Below are positions 43,749 to 48,938 of a stretch of 48,938 bases of DNA, in pieces (position 1 is the stretch's first letter; each line of letters starts with the position of its first letter). Both the position numbers and the translations under genes were made by a program. Origin of the DNA: an uncultured Clostridia bacterium (GTDB lineage Bacteria > Bacillota > Clostridia > Lachnospirales > Bianqueaceae); contig CALWPV010000066.1 in NCBI GenBank assembly GCA_944383515.1, forward strand, positions 1 through 48,938, in the 5' to 3' direction. The notes below the pieces were generated by a model that did no database searches, was not told where the DNA came from, and saw nothing but the letters and a program-made list of their open reading frames with translations.

Positions 43749-43931
43749 TTATAGGAAAAGATCTTCCAATTTTCTCATAATCCAATTAAAGAACAAATCA
43801 TAGATACCGATGATGACCGACATGATTGCGCATACAAGCAGAGTTATCCCTGTTTTCTGGGCAATTTCTTTTTTACCCGGCCAGGTAATTCTTTTGAACT
43901 CACTTTTTAGCTCTTTAACACTGAACATCAC
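43749..43931 (-). CDS. secE: Protein translocase subunit SecE
   Basis: SecE clamps SecY. The 60-residue single-helix form has the amphipathic ELKSEFKRITWPGKKEIAQK segment followed by one transmembrane helix. The ATG at 43931 is 19 bp after rpmG, in the rpmG-secE-nusG order common in Gram-positive bacteria. Confidence 0.96.
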   Translation of the reverse strand: MMFSVKELKSEFKRITWPGKKEIAQKTGITLLVCAIMSVIIGIYDLFFNWIMRKLEDLFL

Positions 43932-43950
43932 TCCGCCTCCTCAAGCACTC

Positions 43951-44100
43951 TTATCGGGTCTCTTTGTGAAGAGTATGTCTCTGACAAAAACGACAGTATT
44001 TCTTCGTCTCCATCCGATCGGGGTGTTTCTTTTTGTCTTTCGACGTGTTGTAATTCCGCTGTTTACACTCTGTGCACTCTAAAGTAATTCTGGTTCGCAC
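43951..44100 (-). CDS. rpmG: 50S ribosomal protein L33 (zinc-binding form)
   Basis: This 49-codon gene begins at GTG 44100, with GGAGGTGG about 7 nt upstream, and ends at TAA 43951-43953. The translation [20 protein letters not shown]...[16 protein letters not shown] is L33, a small 50S protein near the E site. Cys9, Cys12, Cys36 and Cys39 form the zinc-binding version. The gene is below usual ORF length limits. Confidence 0.96.
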   Translation of the reverse strand: MRTRITLECTECKQRNYNTSKDKKKHPDRMETKKYCRFCQRHTLHKETR

Positions 44101-44196
44101 AACTTCCACCTCCATTGGTTTATTTCTTCGCCATGTCCGGGTCTTTCGGCAAAAAATGCACGCAAAAAAAAAGAACCCAAACTAGTTAGCTTTCTG

Positions 44197-44225
44197 AGTG
44201 TATCACACCCCGGCTGCCTTGTCAA
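44197..44225 (-). promoter_or_regulatory. Promoter of rpmG-secE-nusG-rplK-rplA
   Basis: TTGACA (complement of 44220-44225) and TACACT (complement of 44197-44202) with a 17-bp spacer lie within 10 bp of the comF stop. The start near 44190 gives a ~90-nt leader with a nine-T run just after GGGTTC. No other promoter is seen before rplA. Confidence 0.82.
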
Positions 44226-44234
44226 GCTTCTGTC

Positions 44235-44936
44235 TTAAAATTTTGACAAACTTTGCGTCTGCGTCCCCGGCAAACGCCGCATGGAAAACACCCAAAATAT
44301 CACCCGGGCCTGCGGATATCTCTCTAATAGCGCCGACCGGCAGGCTTCTACCGTAGCGCCCGTTGTATAAATATCGTCAACAATACAAATGGTGTGCCCG
44401 GCGCCCGTCCCTTTTTCTTTTAGCGGCGCGGCCGCAAAAGCCCCTTGCAGATTCTGCCTTCTCCGCAGCTTACTGAGCCCGCTCTGCGCCTTGGTGCTAT
44501 ATACGCGCTCCAGCAGAGGGCTGTAGGGAATCTGAAGCAGGCGGGCCAGTTCCTGCGCGATCAGCTGCGCCTGATTAAATCCGCGGCTCTTCATTTTTTC
44601 TTTTGCCAGCGGCACGGCGCAGAGCCGAGTAAAATGCTGCGCCGCCGCCCATTTTCCGCCCTCGGCGGCCATCCAGCGCGCCATATAGCGGGCGTATTGC
44701 TTAAGCTCCTTATATTTGAGGCGGTAAATCACCTGCTGCATGTCTCCTTCGTATATAAAGCTGCAGCGTCCCCCCTCCATCTGTGGCTGCGGATGCAGAT
44801 AATCTTCAAACCGGCAGAGCTCACACAGGCCCCAAAAGCTGCCGGCAGGCAGAAGGCGGTGGCAAAGGACGCAGCGCGGCGGATAGATGACGCCTAGCAG
44901 GCGCTCGGTGAGTGTGGGCTTTTCGTTTTCAGGCAT
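44235..44936 (-). CDS. comF: ComF-family phosphoribosyltransferase-like protein
   Basis: ComF proteins are needed for uptake of transforming DNA in competent bacteria. The start at 44936 (MPENEKPTLTERLLGVI) has GGAG 7 nt upstream and overlaps the recD2 stop by 8 bp. The 233 residues begin with a zinc-finger-like CVLCHRLL...CELC and end with a phosphoribosyltransferase motif IVDDIYTTGATVEA. Overlap with recD2 suggests joint expression. Whether this organism is competent cannot be judged from the window. Confidence 0.9.
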   Translation of the reverse strand: MPENEKPTLTERLLGVIYPPRCVLCHRLLPAGSFWGLCELCRFEDYLHPQPQMEGGRCSFIYEGDMQQVIYRLKYKELKQYARYMARWMAAEGGKWAAAQHFTRLCAVPLAKEKMKSRGFNQAQLIAQELARLLQIPYSPLLERVYSTKAQSGLSKLRRRQNLQGAFAAAPLKEKGTGAGHTICIVDDIYTTGATVEACRSALLERYPQARVIFWVFSMRRLPGTQTQSLSKF

Positions 44937-47214
44937 GCGGCATCTCCATTCCCGCGGCCAGTTCGCAGAGCCGCTTGCCAAGAGAGGAATAGCGGATCGC
45001 CTGCCTGTCGTTATCTACCATTTTATGCACAATGGCTTCGTCGCCAATAATCACGACATACCGCCTGGCCCGCGTTACCGCGGTATAGAGCAGGTTACGG
45101 CTCAGCAGCACCGGCGGACCGCTATGCAGCGGCAAAATAATAATTGGGCTTTCCGTTCCCTGCGATTTATGAATGGTAATGGCATAGGCCAGCTCCAGCT
45201 CTTCCAGCTCCATATATTCGTATTCGACCTGGCGCTTGTCGTCAAATAATACGGTTACCGTGCGCAGTTTGGGGTTGATTGTTTTAACACGGCCAACATC
45301 GCCGTTAAAGACGCCCTCTCCTTCTTCCAGCGGGTAGCCGTAAGCATTCAGCACCTTCCAAGCCAAATTATAATTGTTTTTAATCTGCATTACCTTATCG
45401 CCTTCGCGAAATACGGTGCCGCGAAATTCCAGCTCTGCTTTTTTTGACGATTTAGGGTTGAGCGCATTTTGCAGACGCGGGTTCAGGTTTTCTACGCCCA
45501 GCGTTCCTCGCTTCATGGGGGTCAGCACCTGAATATCGTCCACCGGCGAGCAATGCGCAAACCGCGGCATCCGCTTTAAAATCACTTCAATCATGGTGCG
45601 AATCACGTCTTCTTTCACTCTGCGCTTCATAAGAAAGAAGTCGGTATTGGCTTTATTAAAGACAGGGTACTGCCCCTGATTGATCTGGTGCGCGCCTACC
45701 ACAATATCGCTTTGGGCGGCCTGGCGGTAAATGCGCGTCAGTTTTTTTACCGCAATGACGCCGCTTCCGATCATGTCTTTGAGCACATTACCGGGGCCCA
45801 CCGACGGCAGCTGATCCTGATCGCCGGCCAGCACTAGGCGCGTTCCGGGCGCTACCGCTTTCAGCAAATGGTGCATAAGGATAACATCGATCATGGAAAC
45901 CTCGTCCAGTACAATAACGTCTGCCTTCAGCGGATGTTCCTCATCGCGCTGAAAGATCTGACGCTCTCGATCGCCGGTGCCAAACTGAATTTCCAGCAGC
46001 CGGTGAATGGTCTTAGCCTCCCGGCCCGTCGCCTCTGTCATGCGCTTCGCGGCCCGTCCGGTGGGCGCCGCCAAAAGGTAACTGAGCCTTTCCGCGTCGA
46101 GCAGCTCCAGCAGTACATTGATAATCGTGGTTTTACCGGTACCTGGACCGCCGGTAATAATTAGTACGCCCTCCGTAAGCGCGGCCAACACGGCGTCCCG
46201 CTGTTTGTCAGAAAGCGTAGTGCCCACTTTGCTTTCCATTTCGGCCACCTTGGCGCTATAATCCGTTTTCGCCGCCCGGCGCGGAAACGCTGCCAGCTCC
46301 ATCAATTTAGACGCCGCTCCGGCCTCGGCCAAATACAATTTCTTTAAATAAATTCTCTGCTGATTCTGTTCATTTTTCTGAATGAACTGCCCCTCCAGCA
46401 CAGATTGAGTAATGGCGTTTTCCAGCTCCGTCCCCTGTACGCCTGTTAGATCAAAGACCGCATTTTCCAGCTGTTCCATAGGCAAATACGTGTGCCCTTC
46501 GCCCGACGCGTTTTGCAGCGCAAAGCGCGCCGCGCTGCGGATTCTGGCCGGAGATTCCGCGGGAATGCCCATTTGCCGGGCAATTTCATCGGCCCGGCGA
46601 AAGCCCATGCCCTGAATTTTTTCCGCTAAAATATAGGGGTTAGCGCTCACGGTTGCAATGGTTTTTTGCCCGAGCTCTTTATAAATGCGCATGGCCATAG
46701 ACGGCGTTAAACCAAATTTTTGTAAAAAGACCATCGCCTGCCTCGACGCGCTTTGCGCGCTGAATTGTTCGCCAATTTCGCACGCTTTAGCGTCACTGAT
46801 CCCTTTAATTTGCGCCAGACGCTCGGGTTCATTTTCCATAATCCGAAACGTATCGTCGCCGAATTCTTTTACAATGCGGCTGGCCAGCGCCGAGCCAATG
46901 CCTTTAATCACGCCGGAGGCCAGATACCGCTGCATGGCTTCTTTATCTTGCGGCAGCATACGGCTAAAGGAAGTAACCTCGAACTGCTCGCCATAGGTAT
47001 TATGCTCTTTCCAGTGTCCATGCGCTACAATCCGTTCTCCCACCTGCAGATCGGCCAAAATTCCAACCACCGTCATGAGCTGCAGCCCGTCGTCTGCCTC
47101 TACCTCGACCACCTGATAGCCGGTATCTTCATTAGAAAAAATACAGCTCACTACGTAGCCTTCTATTTTTTCTTCCCCTAGCGACTCCTGCTGCCAGCGC
47201 CCTGCGTCCTGCAC
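44929..47214 (-). CDS. recD2: ATP-dependent RecD2-like DNA helicase
   Basis: RecD2 is a superfamily 1B 5'-3' helicase acting outside RecBCD. The 761 residues have an N-terminal OB-like region (EGYVVSCIFSNEDTGYQVV), helix-hairpin-helix segments (about 90-200), Walker A GGPGTGKTT (about residue 355), Walker B LDEVSMID and the C-terminal IHKSQGTE and LLYTAVTRAR motifs. The start is GTG at 47214 with AGGGGG upstream. It is followed by comF and preceded by mbl after a probable weak terminator. Confidence 0.94.
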   Translation of the reverse strand: MQDAGRWQQESLGEEKIEGYVVSCIFSNEDTGYQVVEVEADDGLQLMTVVGILADLQVGERIVAHGHWKEHNTYGEQFEVTSFSRMLPQDKEAMQRYLASGVIKGIGSALASRIVKEFGDDTFRIMENEPERLAQIKGISDAKACEIGEQFSAQSASRQAMVFLQKFGLTPSMAMRIYKELGQKTIATVSANPYILAEKIQGMGFRRADEIARQMGIPAESPARIRSAARFALQNASGEGHTYLPMEQLENAVFDLTGVQGTELENAITQSVLEGQFIQKNEQNQQRIYLKKLYLAEAGAASKLMELAAFPRRAAKTDYSAKVAEMESKVGTTLSDKQRDAVLAALTEGVLIITGGPGTGKTTIINVLLELLDAERLSYLLAAPTGRAAKRMTEATGREAKTIHRLLEIQFGTGDRERQIFQRDEEHPLKADVIVLDEVSMIDVILMHHLLKAVAPGTRLVLAGDQDQLPSVGPGNVLKDMIGSGVIAVKKLTRIYRQAAQSDIVVGAHQINQGQYPVFNKANTDFFLMKRRVKEDVIRTMIEVILKRMPRFAHCSPVDDIQVLTPMKRGTLGVENLNPRLQNALNPKSSKKAELEFRGTVFREGDKVMQIKNNYNLAWKVLNAYGYPLEEGEGVFNGDVGRVKTINPKLRTVTVLFDDKRQVEYEYMELEELELAYAITIHKSQGTESPIIILPLHSGPPVLLSRNLLYTAVTRARRYVVIIGDEAIVHKMVDNDRQAIRYSSLGKRLCELAAGMEMPHA

Positions 47215-47250
47215 CGCGTATCCCCCTTTCGTATGCTTTTAGAGCGAAGA

Positions 47251-47273
47251 AACGGCGCTCAGTTCGCGCCGTT
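47251..47273 (-). terminator. Probable terminator after mbl
   Basis: AACGGCGC and GCGCCGTT arms with a 7-nt loop lie about 15 bp after the mbl stop. The minus-strand tail TTTCTTCGC is a weak U-tract, so some read-through into recD2 is likely. Confidence 0.55.
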
Positions 47274-47287
47274 TTTACCGCTGTGTT

Positions 47288-48283
47288 CTATTGTTTCTTT
47301 TCTGTCAGCTGATCGACATAGCGTCCGGTTCCAATCGCCACGCAGGAGATCGCGTCGTCCGCCACGAATACATCCAGCTGCACGCCCTGCGCTACCACCT
47401 GATCAATGCCCCTAAGAAGGCTTCCGCCGCCGGTCATAACAATGCCGTGTTCGTAAATATCGGCAGCCAGCTCCGGAGGCGTTTCTTCCAAAATAGAGTG
47501 AACCGCTTCCACCAGCGTTTGCATAGCCTCCTGCAAGGCGTCACGTACATCGTAATTAGTAACCATGGCGCTAACGGGAAGGCCGGTAATCATATGGCGT
47601 CCCCGCACCGGCATTTCTACTTCTTCCTCGTCCGGGCTTACCGTTCCTACCTGAATTTTAATTTCTTCCGCCGTTCGCTCGCCAATGAGCAGATTATACT
47701 TTTTCTTCACATACCTGGCAATGGCGTCGTCAAAATCGTCGCCTGCCACCTTAACCGAAGTGCTGACCACAATGCCCCCCAGGGAAATCACCGCAATATC
47801 CGTGGTTCCGCCGCCAATATCGATCACCATGCATCCGCTGGGTTTGCTAATGTCCAGCCCCGCTCCCATGGCGGCCGCAATCGGCTCTTCGATCATATGT
47901 ACGCTGCGGGCCCCTACCTGATAACAGGCATCGGTAAACGCTTTCCGCTCCACTTCCGTTACTTTGCAGGGAATGCATACGGCTACCACCGGTTTAATCA
48001 ACCGTTTTCCAATGGTCTTCTGTACAAAATAGCGCAGCATTTTTTCCGTATAGTGATAATCGGAAATAACGCCTCCGTGCAGCGGCCGAATGGTGCGCAG
48101 CTCCCTGGGCGTACGCCCCAGCATTTCATAGGCTGCCTGTCCAACCGCCTCGATTCGCGTCGACTGCTCGCCTTTGCGAACGGCAACCACCGAAGGCTCG
48201 CGCAAGATGATCCCTTTTCCTTTTACATAAACCAGTACCGTTGAGGTACCCAGATCAATCCCAATACTCGTTGATAACAGCAT
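47288..48283 (-). CDS. mbl: MreB-like actin homologue (Mbl)
   Basis: This cytoskeletal ATPase directs lateral cell-wall synthesis. The start at 48283 (MLLSTSIGIDLGTSTVLVYV) has AAAGGA upstream and gives 331 residues; an extension to 48364 lies in the promoter. Actin-fold motifs are phosphate-1 GIDLGTSTV, phosphate-2 IDIGGGTTDIAV and the adenosine motif MTGGGSLLRGID. Adjacency to spoIIID matches the spoIIID-mbl pair of Bacillus and Clostridia, hence Mbl rather than MreB; no mreCD is nearby. Confidence 0.92.
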   Translation of the reverse strand: MLLSTSIGIDLGTSTVLVYVKGKGIILREPSVVAVRKGEQSTRIEAVGQAAYEMLGRTPRELRTIRPLHGGVISDYHYTEKMLRYFVQKTIGKRLIKPVVAVCIPCKVTEVERKAFTDACYQVGARSVHMIEEPIAAAMGAGLDISKPSGCMVIDIGGGTTDIAVISLGGIVVSTSVKVAGDDFDDAIARYVKKKYNLLIGERTAEEIKIQVGTVSPDEEEVEMPVRGRHMITGLPVSAMVTNYDVRDALQEAMQTLVEAVHSILEETPPELAADIYEHGIVMTGGGSLLRGIDQVVAQGVQLDVFVADDAISCVAIGTGRYVDQLTEKKQ

Positions 48284-48335
48284 GCCCCATTCCTTTCTTA
48301 TCCTGCGGCTAACCGCTCGCAGGCTCGTAGAAATA

Positions 48336-48364
48336 ATTATAAAATAGGGCCCTGCAATTGTCAA
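48336..48364 (-). promoter_or_regulatory. mbl promoter overlapping the spoIIID stop
   Basis: TTGACA (complement of 48359-48364) and TATAAT (complement of 48336-48341) with a 17-bp spacer are a perfect sigma-A consensus. The -35 overlaps the spoIIID TGA (48361-48363). mbl can thus be expressed vegetatively, independent of sporulation control of spoIIID. Confidence 0.92.
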
Positions 48365-48615
48365 TAGAGCTCATGGTGGTATTTCTTTTTTGTTGCCTGA
48401 CCGCCGCGAATATGCCGCTCCGCCTTATTGATCTGCAGCACCGCCTGTGCCTGCCGGGCCAGCTCCGGCTGGATATGAATGAGCCTTGCGGTAATGTCTT
48501 TATGCACCGTGCTTTTGCTAATGCCAAAATTCTGCGCAGCCTGCCGCACTGTAGCGCCGTGCTGCACCACATATCGGCCAATTTCAATGGCCCTTTCTTC
48601 TATATAATCTTTCAA
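48361..48615 (-). CDS. spoIIID: Sporulation transcription factor SpoIIID
   Basis: SpoIIID is the mother-cell regulator that follows sigma-E and prepares sigma-K expression. The proposed start is TTG at 48615 (MKDYIEERAIEIGRYVV), with GGGGAGGGG a few bases upstream, giving 84 residues, the usual size. An ATG at 48630 would place the ribosome binding site inside the gene. The helix-turn-helix ATVRQAAQNFGISKSTVHKD and the basic C-terminus KAERHIRGGQATKKKYH are diagnostic. Its presence implies a spore former. Confidence 0.93.
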   Translation of the reverse strand: MKDYIEERAIEIGRYVVQHGATVRQAAQNFGISKSTVHKDITARLIHIQPELARQAQAVLQINKAERHIRGGQATKKKYHHELY

Positions 48616-48642
48616 AATGCCCCTCCCCATACTTAGTAATAC

Positions 48643-48672
48643 AATGTATGCAGGAGGGGCGCGCATTTATGA
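48643..48672 (-). promoter_or_regulatory. Candidate sigma-E promoter of spoIIID
   Basis: On the minus strand TCATAAA (48666-48672) and CATACATT (48643-48650) are separated by 15 bp. The -10 fits the sigma-E consensus CATACAMT at all but the ambiguous position, and the -35 fits KMATATT at five of seven. Transcription would start near 48636, consistent with the TTG start at 48615. In B. subtilis spoIIID is sigma-E dependent. Confidence 0.7.
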
Positions 48673-48683
48673 CCCCGGCAAAA

Positions 48684-48938
48684 TCAGGAAAGCGCTTCTA
48701 CCTGGGCCATCCACGCCTCGGCGCTGGCATCGCTGGGCATGCGCCAATCGCCGCGGGGCGAAAGGGTTACGCTACCCACTTTGGGGCCGTCGGGCAGACA
48801 CGAGCGTTTAAACTGCTGCTGGAAAAACCGGCGGTAAAATCCCTTGAGCCAGTGCAAAATGACCGCGTCTTCATAGGTTCCCGCGAACGCCGCCTTGGCC
48901 AGCCGATAAATTTTGGCCGGGCCAAAGCCAAACCGAAT
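48684..48938 (-). CDS. nadE: NAD+ synthase, C-terminal end (partial)
   Basis: The last 84 codons of a gene that continues past the window edge. The translation has [14 protein letters not shown], a [18 protein letters not shown] segment and the terminal [20 protein letters not shown] motif of glutamine-hydrolysing NAD+ synthases, which amidate nicotinate adenine dinucleotide. The N-terminal glutaminase and ATP-binding domains lie outside. It ends at TGA 48684-48686, just upstream of the spoIIID promoter. Confidence 0.85.
   Translation of the reverse strand: MRFGFGPAKIYRLAKAAFAGTYEDAVILHWLKGFYRRFFQQQFKRSCLPDGPKVGSVTLSPRGDWRMPSDASAEAWMAQVEALS

Noticed and set aside
44101-44234. tRNA gene between comF and rpmG
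   Set aside because: Some bacteria carry a tRNA near secE, but no cloverleaf or CCA end is visible here; the stretch holds a promoter and leader.
47291-48244. 317-codon plus-strand frame opposite mbl
   Set aside because: It covers almost exactly the mbl gene on the other strand and shows no domain or ribosome binding site.

Overview
The window looks like the chromosome of a spore-forming, low-to-mid GC Gram-positive bacterium of the Clostridia, most like Lachnospiraceae. The evidence is spoIIID next to an mreB/mbl gene, zinc-binding forms of S4, S14, L33 and L36, an L17 with a long internal insertion, acidic tails on RpoB and RpoC, near-consensus vegetative promoters with 17-bp spacers, and strong AGGAGG ribosome binding sites. 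The family assignment is inference; no 16S or database search was possible. Nearly everything is conserved housekeeping sequence, and the unusual material is concentrated around the arginine operon and in the untranslated leaders.

Layout. 1-440: two copies of a ~250-bp noncoding repeat. 443-5384 (+): the arginine operon argC, a GNAT acetyltransferase, argJ, argB, argD, behind a promoter overlapped by two ARG-box-like sites. 5385-5766: two more, diverged copies of the same repeat on the opposite strand, so the operon is bracketed by inverted arrays. 5785-6059: a bidirectional terminator-like hairpin and a small orphan reading frame. 6101-7132 (-): an ArsR-type winged-helix regulator. 7416-48938 is entirely on the minus strand.

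The minus strand, in transcription order from the right edge, holds: the 3' end of nadE; spoIIID with a sigma-E-like promoter; mbl; recD2-comF; rpmG-secE-nusG-rplK-rplA; rplJ-rplL with an L10-type leader; rpoB-rpoC; rpsL-rpsG-fusA; tuf; exoA; the joined S10-spc-alpha cluster from rpsJ to rplQ (30 genes including secY, adk and infA); a terminator; the ECF transporter genes ecfA1-ecfA2-ecfT with truA; and rplM-rpsI with its own promoter and leader. Two genes often found in such clusters are absent: map (usually near adk/infA) and the L7Ae-like gene (often between rpoC and rpsL).

The genes work together as the core of transcription and translation: RNA polymerase alpha, beta and beta', about 30 ribosomal proteins, EF-Tu, EF-G, IF-1, NusG and the SecYE translocon, with vitamin uptake, tRNA modification, DNA repair and cell-shape functions attached. 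Structured intergenic RNAs upstream of rplM, rplJ, rpsG, rplC, rpsL and rpoB suggest that several r-protein operons are autoregulated after transcription starts. The least explained element is the hairpin-rich repeat family flanking the arg operon.
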